Part shown: piece by piece, positions 43,098-50,772 of the stretch
Layout: each line of letters starts with the position of its first letter
How positions within the stretch are numbered: position 1 is the first letter of the stretch
From: NVTR01 sp036480115
GTDB taxonomy: Bacteria > Pseudomonadota > Alphaproteobacteria > Rhodobacterales > Rhodobacteraceae
Assembly (NCBI GenBank): GCA_965224795.1
Contig: CBDDAE010000001.1
Location: 558,001 to 622,000 of the forward strand
Reading direction: 5' to 3'
DNA length: 64,000 nt
Translations under genes and position numbers: made by a program
The notes under the pieces: generated by a model
What the model saw: the letters and a program-made list of their open reading frames with translations, nothing else
Told to the model about the DNA's origin: nothing
The model's database searches: none

Positions 43098-44879
43098 TTA
43101 GTTTGAGATCAGTGTTAACCCATCTTCAGCACCGGTTTCAATCTGCGGGCGCAATCCCAATAGGGGGGCCGTACGTCGGATCATTTCGGCCGCCACAGGC
43201 ACGGCTGTCCAACTGGCCGAGCGACGGGGCTTTGTGCCAGAGGTTTCAACCGGTTCATCCAGCATTACAACAAGCACATAGCGCGGATTATCCGCCGGAA
43301 AAAAACTGGCAAATGTCGCGATTACCTTATCTTCGTGATAGCCGCCAGTTGCCTTGGGCTTATCGGCGGAACCGGTTTTTCCGCCTACGTCGTAGCCTTC
43401 GACATTGCCAAATTTGGCAGTGCCATCGGTGACAACCTGACGCAACATTGATCGGATGCTGGCCGAAGTTTCCTGCGAAACAATTCGTTGACCCGGCGCC
43501 ACATCAGGCGTGCTTAACAGGGTTGGTGAAACTTTTGTGCCGCCATTTACGATTGTCGCGTAAGCCGCTGCCAAATGCATCGGGCTGACTGACAAACCAT
43601 GGCCATAGGATATGGTCATCGCCGAAATTTCCGACCATTTGCGCGGCAATAGCGGTTTTGTGCCCGGCGCTTCCACCAATTCAACCGGGGTTGCCTGTAG
43701 CAAACCCAGACCGGCCAGAAAATCCTGTTGTGGTTGCGCGCCAATTTGTTGGGCAATGCGCGCCGTGCCGGTATTTGAAGACTCTACCATAACATTGGTC
43801 ACCGACATGATCGGGTCCATCCGGTGCGAATTGCGGATGTTATACTTGCCCCATTTTAGTGGGCTGCTGGTATCTATCAACGTGTTGGCATCCAGCATAT
43901 TTTGTTCCAGCGCCTGGGCTATCGCAAATGTTTTGAAGGTAGACCCAAGTTCATAAACGCCCTGCACAGCCCGGTTAAACAACGGGCTGTCGGACGGCGA
44001 CCCGGCTGCCAATGGATTTGGCCGGTTATTGGGGTCAAAATCAGGCAGGGATACCAGGCTGATAACCTCGCCAGTCTGAACATCCATTAAAACCGAGGCC
44101 GCACCGCGCGCGTTCATTAGTTTCATGCCGCCCGCCAAGACCCGTTCTGCGGCGGCCTGCACTGTCAGATCAATGGACAATTGCAAGGGCTCACCACCGG
44201 TGGCGGGGTCACGCAGGTAGGTGTCAAAGGCTTTTTCAACCCCGGCAACACCGATCACTTCGGCCGAATGCACGCCTTCACGACCAAAAGACGCCCCGCC
44301 CAAAACATGGGCTGCAAGGCGACCATTGGGATACAGGCGCATTTCGCGCGGACCAAATTCAAGCCCGGGATCACCAATATCATGCACCAGTTGTTGTTGT
44401 TCCGGGCTGATCCGGCGCTTGATCCAAAGGAATTTACGTTCCCCGTTGAACTGGGCCAATAAATTTTCGGCGTCCAGGTCGGGGAAGATACGCGCCAGTT
44501 CGCGCGCGGATGCGGCCTTGTCCACCATAAACGGCGGCTTGGCGTAAAGCGAATGGGTCACCAGATTGGTGGCCAGTATCCGGCCGTTTCGATCAACAAT
44601 ATCACCGCGCTGTGCATTTATTGCCGCCCGTGTGGTTGCCGAACGCGGTTCAACCGGATCAGAGGACGCCAGCGCCGACATACGCACCCCAACTGTGACA
44701 AAAGCCAGTAAAAAGAAAGCCCCCAGCACCAGCAACCGCCCCTCTGAGCGTTCACGGGCGCCATCGCGCATATCCTCATGGCGCTGGCGGATGTTTTCGC
44801 GTTCAATCACATCCGGGTTTTCACCGTTTTGACGGGCAGAAAGGATGCGGGCAAGTGGGCGAAGTGGCGTGCGGATCAT
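43098..44879 (-). CDS. ftsI: septal peptidoglycan transpeptidase FtsI (PBP3)
   Basis: Class B penicillin-binding protein that cross-links septal peptidoglycan together with FtsW. It has 593 residues. One membrane anchor (about residues 50-70) follows a charged cytoplasmic start; the pedestal domain has RGDIVDRNGRILATNL. The transpeptidase motifs are STFK in YELGSTFKTF (active-site Ser), SSN in VESSNTGTARI and KTG in VGGKTGSADKP. Its first codon overlaps the ftsL end by four bases. Confidence 0.97.
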   Translation of the reverse strand: MIRTPLRPLARILSARQNGENPDVIERENIRQRHEDMRDGARERSEGRLLVLGAFFLLAFVTVGVRMSALASSDPVEPRSATTRAAINAQRGDIVDRNGRILATNLVTHSLYAKPPFMVDKAASARELARIFPDLDAENLLAQFNGERKFLWIKRRISPEQQQLVHDIGDPGLEFGPREMRLYPNGRLAAHVLGGASFGREGVHSAEVIGVAGVEKAFDTYLRDPATGGEPLQLSIDLTVQAAAERVLAGGMKLMNARGAASVLMDVQTGEVISLVSLPDFDPNNRPNPLAAGSPSDSPLFNRAVQGVYELGSTFKTFAIAQALEQNMLDANTLIDTSSPLKWGKYNIRNSHRMDPIMSVTNVMVESSNTGTARIAQQIGAQPQQDFLAGLGLLQATPVELVEAPGTKPLLPRKWSEISAMTISYGHGLSVSPMHLAAAYATIVNGGTKVSPTLLSTPDVAPGQRIVSQETSASIRSMLRQVVTDGTAKFGNVEGYDVGGKTGSADKPKATGGYHEDKVIATFASFFPADNPRYVLVVMLDEPVETSGTKPRRSASWTAVPVAAEMIRRTAPLLGLRPQIETGAEDGLTLISN

Positions 44880-45223
44880 TGGTTGGCCTCTATAGTACCG
44901 ACAACATCTACGGAATTGGTGATCGGCCCTAACTGAGCCGTGGGAAAGCCTATTTGGTCAACCCGACCAAACTGACGCGGGGCAAGTGGCAACAGGCCAA
45001 GCCGATCAAAGTTAATATCAGCCAGTTCGCGAATACGATCAGGGCGGTTCAGGTAGGCCCATTCGGCGCGAAGTACACCAAGTTCTTCGCGTAACTGTCC
45101 GATTTCGCTTTGCAATCCATCAACGTCGCGCAAAGCCAGTTGGGTTTCATAGTTTTCCTGATAGGCCCAAAAAGCCAAACCCATGACGCCAAATCCCGAC
45201 AGGATGTATAATAAGGTACGCAT
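44876..45223 (-). CDS. ftsL: cell division protein FtsL
   Basis: Small bitopic divisome protein of 115 residues. One N-terminal membrane span (residues 1-20, MRTLLYILSGFGVMGLAFWA) is followed by a periplasmic coiled coil (about 21-60: LQSEIGQLREELGVLRAEWAYL) and the FtsL-type ending block RPDRIRELADINFDRLGL. Sequence similarity within this family is low, so position between rsmH and ftsI and architecture carry the call. It overlaps rsmH by one base and ftsI by four. Confidence 0.9.
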   Translation of the reverse strand: MRTLLYILSGFGVMGLAFWAYQENYETQLALRDVDGLQSEIGQLREELGVLRAEWAYLNRPDRIRELADINFDRLGLLPLAPRQFGRVDQIGFPTAQLGPITNSVDVVGTIEANQ

Positions 45224-46224
45224 TAGTTTTCCCCTTCAAGGAACTTGTAACCCGGCAAACCCACGGCTGCCCGGTCAACCGATGCCGCAGGCGCATCAGT
45301 GCGCTGACCCACGCGCAAAGTTGCTGAACGCGCGCGCGGGTTTTGCACCAGTTCGTCGGCATCTGGCCCGATTGCTTTACTAATTTTTGTGAAGGCCGGA
45401 ATTTCGCTGGCTTTTACCGGGGCATGGCGACTGCCACCGCCGCCTTTTGAGCTGCGCAATTGAAAAAACCGTTTAACGATGCGCGATTCCAGTGAATGAA
45501 AGCTGACGACGGCCAGTTTACCGCCGGGTTTAAGGGCGCGTTCTGCGGCCTCTAACCCGGACACCAGCTGGCCGTATTCATCATTCACCGCCACACGTAG
45601 CGCCTGAAAACTACGGGTGGCCGGGTTGGATTGGCCAGGCTTAGCGCGTGGCAAGCATTTAGATATGATATCAGCCAGTTGTAGGGTTGATTGAATGTTA
45701 TTTTCTTCACGCGCCCTAACAATGGCACGGGCGATCCGGCGCGAAGCACGTTCTTCACCGTAGTGGTACAGAATGTCGGCCAGCCAGCCCTCATCGGCAT
45801 TGTTCACCAGATCGGCTGCACTTTCGCCGCTCTGGCTCATCCGCATATCAAGGGGTCCGTCACGCATGAACGAAAAACCCCGTTCGGCCTGATCGATTTG
45901 CATGGAAGACACACCAATATCCAGCACGACACCGTCCAGATTAGTGGCAATGTCGTCCAGCGAGCCAAATTCGCCCTGAACCAATTCTAGCCTTGCGCCA
46001 TATTCACCGGCCCATTCAGTGGCCATATCAAATACCGAAGGATCGCGATCAACTCCAATGACCTTTTCAGCCCCGCCGTCAAGCAAGCCACGCGCATAGC
46101 CACCGGCACCAAATGTACCGTCCAGCCAAGTGCCTGACACGGGTGCAGTCGCGGCCAGAAGCGGGCCAAGAAGTACGGGAATATGCTTGGATTTAGATGG
46201 GGGAGCAGCGGCAGCGGCAGACAT
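45223..46224 (-). CDS. rsmH: 16S rRNA (cytosine1402-N4)-methyltransferase
   Basis: Methylates N4 of C1402 in the decoding centre of 16S rRNA (formerly MraW). It has 333 residues with the opening HIPVLLGPLLAAT, S-adenosylmethionine loop DGTFGAGGYARGLL, the block VLDIGVSSMQIDQAERGFSF and GKLAVVSFHSLESRIVKRF, all typical. An inserted helical domain lies at residues about 120-215. It begins three bases after mraZ and overlaps ftsL by one base. Confidence 0.97.
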   Translation of the reverse strand: MSAAAAAPPSKSKHIPVLLGPLLAATAPVSGTWLDGTFGAGGYARGLLDGGAEKVIGVDRDPSVFDMATEWAGEYGARLELVQGEFGSLDDIATNLDGVVLDIGVSSMQIDQAERGFSFMRDGPLDMRMSQSGESAADLVNNADEGWLADILYHYGEERASRRIARAIVRAREENNIQSTLQLADIISKCLPRAKPGQSNPATRSFQALRVAVNDEYGQLVSGLEAAERALKPGGKLAVVSFHSLESRIVKRFFQLRSSKGGGGSRHAPVKASEIPAFTKISKAIGPDADELVQNPRARSATLRVGQRTDAPAASVDRAAVGLPGYKFLEGEN

Positions 46225-46227
46225 TGA

Positions 46228-46788
46228 CTATTCCCCGTCCCGGTTGACATCAGGGGCAGTGCGTCGTCTGCGCGGCGGTAACAATGAACGCGCGTCAAAA
46301 TCATCGGGCCGATCGGGTGAAATTCGTTTGGCATGGGATTTCTGGTCAGCGTCGAATGTCGAAGTCTTCCAGATTTTGAAAGTATCACCAGCACCAGTGA
46401 ACAAAAGCAATTCCTTGGGTTCAAGGCCCAGCTTGGCGCGCATTTCCTTTGACAGCATGACACGGCCGTCATTGTCAATTTCAACTTCAACTGAATTCAG
46501 GTGGTACAGGTCTTCCAGATCTTTGCGATCCGGGTCACCGCGCGACATTTCCGAGATCATGTCATCGACCTCATAGATGGTGTCTACGGTGTAGCATTCA
46601 AAAAACTTTTGATCCGGCTCACCATATACAATGGTGAATTGGGCGCGGGCATCTGTCTGACCATCGGCAACGGCGTCTTTCCAATCCGGGTCACCTGCTT
46701 CCAAGACACGACGAAACCGGGCGGGGACTGACACCCTGCCCTTCACATCCATCTTTTGTGGAAACCGACCTCGGAAACTTCTAGCCAC
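46228..46788 (-). CDS. mraZ: transcriptional regulator MraZ
   Basis: First gene of the dcw cluster; MraZ is an AbrB-like DNA-binding protein that represses its own operon in E. coli. It has 186 residues with two MraZ repeats: GRFPQKMDVKGRVSVPARFR (about residues 7-26) and VEIDNDGRVMLSKEMRAKLG (about 101-120). The tail (145-186) is basic and variable. The start is GTG with AAGGCAG upstream. The protein is longer than the about 150 residues of E. coli MraZ. A 13-bp hairpin lies in its leader. Confidence 0.95.
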   Translation of the reverse strand: MARSFRGRFPQKMDVKGRVSVPARFRRVLEAGDPDWKDAVADGQTDARAQFTIVYGEPDQKFFECYTVDTIYEVDDMISEMSRGDPDRKDLEDLYHLNSVEVEIDNDGRVMLSKEMRAKLGLEPKELLLFTGAGDTFKIWKTSTFDADQKSHAKRISPDRPDDFDARSLLPPRRRRTAPDVNRDGE

Positions 46789-46845
46789 TATCTGCCTTGC
46801 GGCCTCTCTTTACTAACTTGCCTCATCTGACCCTTAAAATGGAAA

Positions 46846-46881
46846 CGGCGGATTGAACTGCTGCCACTGTTCAATCCGCCG
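46846..46881 (-). promoter_or_regulatory. 13-bp hairpin in the mraZ leader
   Basis: CGGCGGATTGAAC and GTTCAATCCGCCG pair perfectly around a 10-base loop, 58 bases before the mraZ start on the minus strand. Without a T run it is more likely an mRNA leader structure or attenuator of the dcw transcript than a simple terminator. Confidence 0.55.
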
Positions 46882-47228
46882 CCCTCGTCCCATTTCTGGG
46901 GTATGTCCGACTGCGCGCGCCACCTGGGGGGATGTCTGCTCGCCCGCGCGCCGGATCTCGTTGTCTTCATCGTCTGAAAGGTGGGCGCCTGTATGAAACC
47001 TGCTTTTTATTGGGAGAATTTGGGGTCGTTGCCCCGTTACCCATCCTTTTCGTATTCAAGTATCTATCTGACATTTCATGGCATATCAATAAAAAAATGC
47101 ACTATTTTTAGATCTAATTTGGGAAAACATGCCGCCACTTGCGTACTTGCTTTGATTTTGTCAATCTGTAGCGGGCTCTGTCAGTTGTACCCACAAGATG
47201 TAGAGCCGCCCTAAAGACAGTTTTTTTG

Positions 47229-47245
47229 CAATTTCCTGGAAATTG
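47229..47245. promoter_or_regulatory. 17-base palindrome upstream of the PCMT-like gene
   Basis: CAATTTCC-T-GGAAATTG is a perfect inverted repeat 134 bases before the gene at 47379. It has the size of a dimer operator, but no regulator is encoded next to it. Confidence 0.35.
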
Positions 47246-47378
47246 ATTTGGTTTTACCCATTGAAGGCGCGATTTCATGAAAACAACGCGCAAAACAGGG
47301 GGCATAAAGACGGTGAACAGGATGTCTTAGCTAAAGATGCTGTGACAGAATGGGATTGCTAAAATCAGGAGAGCCACT

Positions 47379-48242
47379 GTGCTGACCGACTTAAACATCG
47401 ATATTAATATGGCCCGCAAATGGTTTGCCGAAGATATCCGCGAGGTCGCACCGGTTTTGCACAATCAGGCAATTGTGGACGCCTTCGCCACTACCCCGCG
47501 CGAGCATTTTCTTGGTGAGGGGCCTTGGGGTGTGCATTCACGATTGGCGATCGGGGATATCCACCAAAGTGCAACCGCCAGCCCACATCACCTGTATCAT
47601 GACGTGCTGATTGCGATTGATGAGGATGCTGGCATTAATAACGGGCTGCCGTCGCTTTGGGCGCGGGTATTTGACAATCTGGATATCAAGCCCGGTGCGA
47701 CAGTTTTGCAGGTTGGAGCTGGTGTTGGCTATTACACCGCAATTCTGGCCGAAATCGTTGGCCCGGAGGGCCGAGTAATAGCCTACGAAATTGAAAGCGA
47801 TCTGGCGGAGCGTTCAAAGAAAAACCTGCGCCACTATACGAATGTCGAAGTCATTTGCGGTGACGCCACCAAGGCGGCAAGCTTCCCCAATCTGGATGCG
47901 TTATTTGCCTGTGCAGGCGTTACCCATGTGCCAATGCGTTGGTTGGACAGTCTGAATGAAAGCGGTCAACTGGTTTTGCCCTATACCGGGTCTGACCAGT
48001 GGGGGTTTCTTTTGCATCTGACGAAGCTGGTCGGAAATCTGCCCGTAAAGTCACTGGGACCCGTTGGGGCCTATCATTGCGCAGGTGCGCGTTTCGATGC
48101 CGAGGCGCGGGCAATTACGCAGGCTATGAAAGCTTCCGCCGGAAATACGCCCGACATTGGGTGTTATCATTTGGGGGCACCACCGATGGATGGGGCGAAT
48201 GTCTGGGTTGCCGGGCAATCATACTGGATTTCCAAACCGTAG
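47379..48242 (+). CDS. PCMT-like S-adenosylmethionine methyltransferase
   Basis: Protein of 287 residues related to protein-L-isoaspartate O-methyltransferase, which repairs damaged aspartyl residues. The PCMT opening (FATTPREHFLG) and the cofactor loop VLQVGAGVGYYTAIL (residues about 108-122) are present, as is VIAYEIESDLAERSKKNL, the acidic loop after strand 2. Residues differ from true Pcm in the substrate region, where the usual ISQPYIVA is replaced by IHQSATASPHHLYHDV, so another substrate is possible. The start is GTG with AGGAG eight bases upstream. It is divergent from the dcw cluster. Confidence 0.82.
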   Translation: MLTDLNIDINMARKWFAEDIREVAPVLHNQAIVDAFATTPREHFLGEGPWGVHSRLAIGDIHQSATASPHHLYHDVLIAIDEDAGINNGLPSLWARVFDNLDIKPGATVLQVGAGVGYYTAILAEIVGPEGRVIAYEIESDLAERSKKNLRHYTNVEVICGDATKAASFPNLDALFACAGVTHVPMRWLDSLNESGQLVLPYTGSDQWGFLLHLTKLVGNLPVKSLGPVGAYHCAGARFDAEARAITQAMKASAGNTPDIGCYHLGAPPMDGANVWVAGQSYWISKP

Positions 48243-48252
48243 CGGCCCCGGT

Positions 48253-48339
48253 CTAGGCAATCCTGTCCTGCACCAACCGCACTGCCAAAACGCCGTAAGC
48301 CTGTGCAATCGGCGCGTTACCCACGGCTATGGGTTTGCC
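48253..48339 (-). pseudogene. duplicated 3' end of mrp
   Basis: Read on the minus strand this 87-base piece gives KPIAVGNAPIAQAYGVLAV and RLVQDRIA-stop, against TPIAAGDGPIAQAYGDLAA and RLVKDGIA-stop at the end of mrp. By hand count about 67 of 84 bases match with no gaps, and the stop codons are in register. The copy lies 772 bases from the original in the same orientation, on the far side of the glyoxalase-fold gene. Nothing upstream of the piece resembles the rest of mrp. Confidence 0.75.
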
Positions 48340-48394
48340 CGTATTTTCAAGTGCGTTTTGCGGAAAACATCTTCAATGGAAGCAATTTGCTGCG

Positions 48395-48811
48395 TTAACC
48401 TTCTCTTCCGGGCTCAATCGGATCGCTGGAAAACAGTGCGATCTTATTGCCTTGTGGGTCACGAAGGTAGCCAACATAAAAATGAGGTCCATACGTTGCA
48501 CGAAAGCCCGGCTGGCCGTCGTCTAAACCGCCTGCATCAAGCGCAGCCGCGTGAAGGTCACGAACCTGCTTTTGATTGCGCGCCTCAAATGCGATCATAG
48601 TACCGTTCCCAGCCGAAGCCGGTTGTCCATCGAAGGTTGGTTTAACGTAGAAATCCGGCAAAGCAGAGGATTGACCAGGTTGTTCGGGCAGTGTGTAGCT
48701 TAGGCCCTCAGGGCTCTCCTCCAGCCCGTAATCAAGGTCTGGCAGGAACGCCGCGTAAAACCGTTTCGCGCGCGCGATGTCATCAGCACCGACAGTGACA
48801 TAGGCAATCAT
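48395..48811 (-). CDS. VOC-superfamily (glyoxalase-fold) protein
   Basis: Protein of 138 residues of the vicinal oxygen chelate fold, two beta-alpha-beta-beta-beta modules. The start is MIAYVTVGADDIARAKRFYAAF and the end FYVGYLRDPQGNKIALF, which match the family. Few acidic or His ligands are clear: the Glu of a typical metal site could be E65-E80 region, so it may not be a metal enzyme. It lies between mrp and a duplicated mrp tail, which suggests that this gene came in as an insertion. Confidence 0.88.
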   Translation of the reverse strand: MIAYVTVGADDIARAKRFYAAFLPDLDYGLEESPEGLSYTLPEQPGQSSALPDFYVKPTFDGQPASAGNGTMIAFEARNQKQVRDLHAAALDAGGLDDGQPGFRATYGPHFYVGYLRDPQGNKIALFSSDPIEPGREG

Positions 48812-49024
48812 GCTGCGTGTTCCTTTCAGGAAATTATGTTATTACAACGAGTTTGCTGCATTATGGTAGGCCAACATACAATTCGGCTAAGTAGACGTCC
48901 GTTTACCGAAAGCTTCCCTAAAGCCGACAATGGTGCACTTGAAGCGAAAGCTCACTTCGTCCGCATTGCCGACCATAACCGACCCATTTCAATGGTGTTC
49001 AACCAACACCTGCTGCCCGCGACC

Positions 49025-50098
49025 TCAGGCAATCCCATCCTTCACCAACCGCGCAGCCAGATCGCCGTAAGCCTGCGCAATTGGCCCGTCACCGGCTGCA
49101 ATGGGTGTACCACTATCCCCGCCAAGGCGCACATCCAGCGACAGCGGCAACTCGCCCAGAAACGGCACGCCGATCTTGTCGGCTTCGGCCTTTACCCCGC
49201 CTTGGCCGAAGATATGTTCCTCATTGCCGCATTTCGGGCAGACATAGGTGGACATGTTTTCGATCAGGCCCAGCACCGGGGTTTTCAGCATTTCAAACAT
49301 ATTGATGGCTTTGCGCGCATCCAGAAGGGCGACGTCTTGCGGGGTGGACACCACCAGCGCGCCGTCAAGTTCGGTCTTCTGGCACAGCGTCAGCTGCACA
49401 TCGCCCGTGCCCGGCGGCAGGTCGATGATCAGGATGTCGAGCTCACCCCACATCACCTGCCCCAGCATCTGTTGCAACGCGCCCATCAGCATCGGGCCAC
49501 GCCAGACCAGCGCCTGATTGGGGTCGGTCATCAGGCCGATCGACATCATGGTGACGCCGTGGGCTTTCAACGGAATGATCATTTTGCCGTCGGGGGATTT
49601 GGGGCGATCATGGGCGCCCATCATTTGCGGCTGGCTGGGGCCGTAGATATCGGCGTCCAGCAGGCCAACCCGGCGACCAGCGCGGGCCAGCGCCACCGCC
49701 AGATTGGATGATACGGTAGATTTGCCCACGCCGCCCTTGCCTGACGCAATAGCCAGGATACGTTTCACACCCGGCACCCGCGTTGGCCCGTCCTGGGGTT
49801 TGGGGTGGCCGCCGATTTTCAGATCGGGCGGCGGGGCTTTGGGTGCAGCAGGGCCATGGGCCGTCAGGATCACCGACACTGACGCCACACCGGGCAGCGA
49901 TTCAATCGCCCTTTGCGCCGCGGCGCGCAGGGGTTCCATTTTTCCAGCCTCTTCCGGCGTCTCTGCTTCGATGACGAAGTTTACCTTGCCCCCGTCCACG
50001 TTCAGCGCCCGCACCATATCGCTGGTCATCAGGTTCTTGCCGTCGGGCAGTTCAATCTTTGCCAGTTCGGTCATTATTTGGGTATCTGTGATCGCCAT
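49025..50098 (-). CDS. mrp: Mrp/ApbC iron-sulfur cluster carrier ATPase
   Basis: P-loop ATPase that carries and transfers iron-sulfur clusters in the cytoplasm. It has 357 residues. The N-terminal MIP18/DUF59 domain spans about 1-90 (TQIMTELAKIELPDGKNL), followed by a linker and the ATPase with deviant Walker A ASGKGGVGKSTVSSNLA (residues about 119-135) and DLPPGTGDVQLTL. The cluster-binding CxxC is in TYVCPKCGNEEHIFG. It is alone, with a fragment of its own 3' end repeated 772 bases downstream. Confidence 0.97.
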   Translation of the reverse strand: MAITDTQIMTELAKIELPDGKNLMTSDMVRALNVDGGKVNFVIEAETPEEAGKMEPLRAAAQRAIESLPGVASVSVILTAHGPAAPKAPPPDLKIGGHPKPQDGPTRVPGVKRILAIASGKGGVGKSTVSSNLAVALARAGRRVGLLDADIYGPSQPQMMGAHDRPKSPDGKMIIPLKAHGVTMMSIGLMTDPNQALVWRGPMLMGALQQMLGQVMWGELDILIIDLPPGTGDVQLTLCQKTELDGALVVSTPQDVALLDARKAINMFEMLKTPVLGLIENMSTYVCPKCGNEEHIFGQGGVKAEADKIGVPFLGELPLSLDVRLGGDSGTPIAAGDGPIAQAYGDLAARLVKDGIA

Positions 50099-50203
50099 CT
50101 GTTCACGCCTTAGATTTTCTGTCGGGTATTATGTGCGTTGTTTCTAACCAAATAACAACCGCGGACACTGACACCACCCGCGACCAAAGGCATCAGCCAA
50201 GGC

Positions 50204-50235
50204 ATGCACAGCGTGCATATCGGGTTTGATCAAAC
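50204..50235. promoter_or_regulatory. two palindromes upstream of the DUF1127 gene
   Basis: ATGCAC-AGC-GTGCAT (50204-50218) and the perfect 12-base GTTTGATCAAAC (50224-50235) lie 92-122 bases before the DUF1127 start. In Rhodobacter the homologous locus is controlled by alternative heat-shock sigma factors; I could not recognise such a promoter here. Confidence 0.4.
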
Positions 50236-50325
50236 ACCGGATTGTCCCAGCAGATTTCAGGCGTATGTAGTGTCCACAGAAGCAATAACGCTTCACCGAG
50301 ATTAGCCAATAGAAAGGCCCACGAT

Positions 50326-50541
50326 ATGACCTACATTAACACAGTGAACACAATTGAAATCGACCTAGCGAACCGGATTGCGAATTCGTTTCAGGGCCTG
50401 TTTGGCGACATTGCCAAGAACCGTCTGGCCCGGCGCACCATGCGCGAACTGAACGCCCTAAGCACACGTGAGTTGGACGACCTGGGCATTGCCCGCAAGA
50501 ACATCAAAACTGTTGCATTCACTGCAGCGTTTAACCGCTAA
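50326..50541 (+). CDS. DUF1127 (YjiS-like) protein
   Basis: Protein of 71 residues. The DUF1127 motif is at the end: RRTMRELNALSTRELDDLGI (residues about 43-62), then ARKNIKTVA. The domain is arginine-rich and in other alphaproteobacteria it can bind RNA. In Rhodobacter sphaeroides a DUF1127 gene (RSP_6037, ccaA) stands directly before the CcsR1-4 small RNAs and is co-transcribed with them; the same arrangement is seen here. The start at MTYINTVNT is preferred to a TTG 84 bases upstream. Two palindromes lie upstream. Confidence 0.88.
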   Translation: MTYINTVNTIEIDLANRIANSFQGLFGDIAKNRLARRTMRELNALSTRELDDLGIARKNIKTVAFTAAFNR

Positions 50542-50550
50542 GATTTCGAA

Positions 50551-50732
50551 TTCAGATGCCTTTCCTCCCAAGGAACATCTGAACGAAAGCGGCGACATTT
50601 CCTCCCGATTGTCGCCGCATTAATACCGGGCCAGTTTGGCCCACCCTGATACGCCGCTTGTTTTTCCTCCCGATAACAAGCCCGCGTTAAAAGAGACGCC
50701 GATGTCCTCCTCCCTGGGCATCGGCGTTTTTT
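50551..50732 (+). ncRNA. CcsR-like array of four anti-Shine-Dalgarno hairpins
   Basis: Four stem-loops follow the DUF1127 gene, each with a CCTCCC loop. (1) 50551-50583: TTCAGATG/CATCTGAA, inner CCTT/AAGG, loop TCCTCCC. (2) 50589-50618: GCGGCGACA/TGTCGCCGC, loop TTTCCTCCCGAT. (3) 50656-50681: GCTTGTT/AACAAGC, loop again TTTCCTCCCGAT. (4) 50695-50727: ACGCCGATG/CATCGGCGT, loop with CCTCCTCCC, followed by T6, so it is also the terminator. A minor stem GGGCCA/TGGCCC (50628-50642) lies between 2 and 3. CCUCC is complementary to ribosome-binding GGAGG. The CCUCCUCCC motif and the place after a DUF1127 gene match the stress-induced CcsR RNAs of Rhodobacter. Confidence 0.85.
50696..50732 (+). terminator. 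Rho-independent terminator of the DUF1127/RNA array
   Basis: ACGCCGATG pairs with CATCGGCGT and is followed by six T. It is at the same time the fourth CCTCC-loop hairpin. Confidence 0.85.
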
Positions 50733-50772
50733 GTTGCTTCACCTGCTGCTATAAACCTGCGAGCAAGCGGCA

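Larger units (their letters stand above)
46789..47378. other. dcw upstream region (divergent promoter space)
   Basis: About 590 bases between mraZ (minus) and the PCMT-like gene (plus). It contains the 13-bp leader hairpin, an A+T-rich section around 47040-47110, and a 17-base palindrome at 47229. Short open frames here have no ribosome sites and poor coding character. No RNA gene was recognised. Confidence 0.6.

Noticed and set aside
46789..46980. RNase P RNA gene upstream of mraZ
   Set aside because: The leader has a strong hairpin, but the universal GAGGAAAGTCC-type and other conserved rnpB blocks are missing on both strands.
47011..47030. MraZ-binding repeats (TGGGA and TGGGG ten bases apart)
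   Set aside because: Only two units are seen and they are in the orientation opposite to mraZ and far from it; a typical site has three or more TGGGN repeats.
46981..47214. 77-codon plus-strand frame in the dcw upstream region
   Set aside because: It lies in A+T-rich promoter sequence, has no ribosome site and does not read like a protein family.
48836..49711. 292-codon plus-strand frame opposite mrp
   Set aside because: It is the complement of the well supported mrp gene and has no family resemblance.
50224..50235. FNR-type site in GTTTGATCAAAC
   Set aside because: The four-base spacer between the TTGAT and ATCAA half-sites is missing, so it does not fit the FNR consensus.
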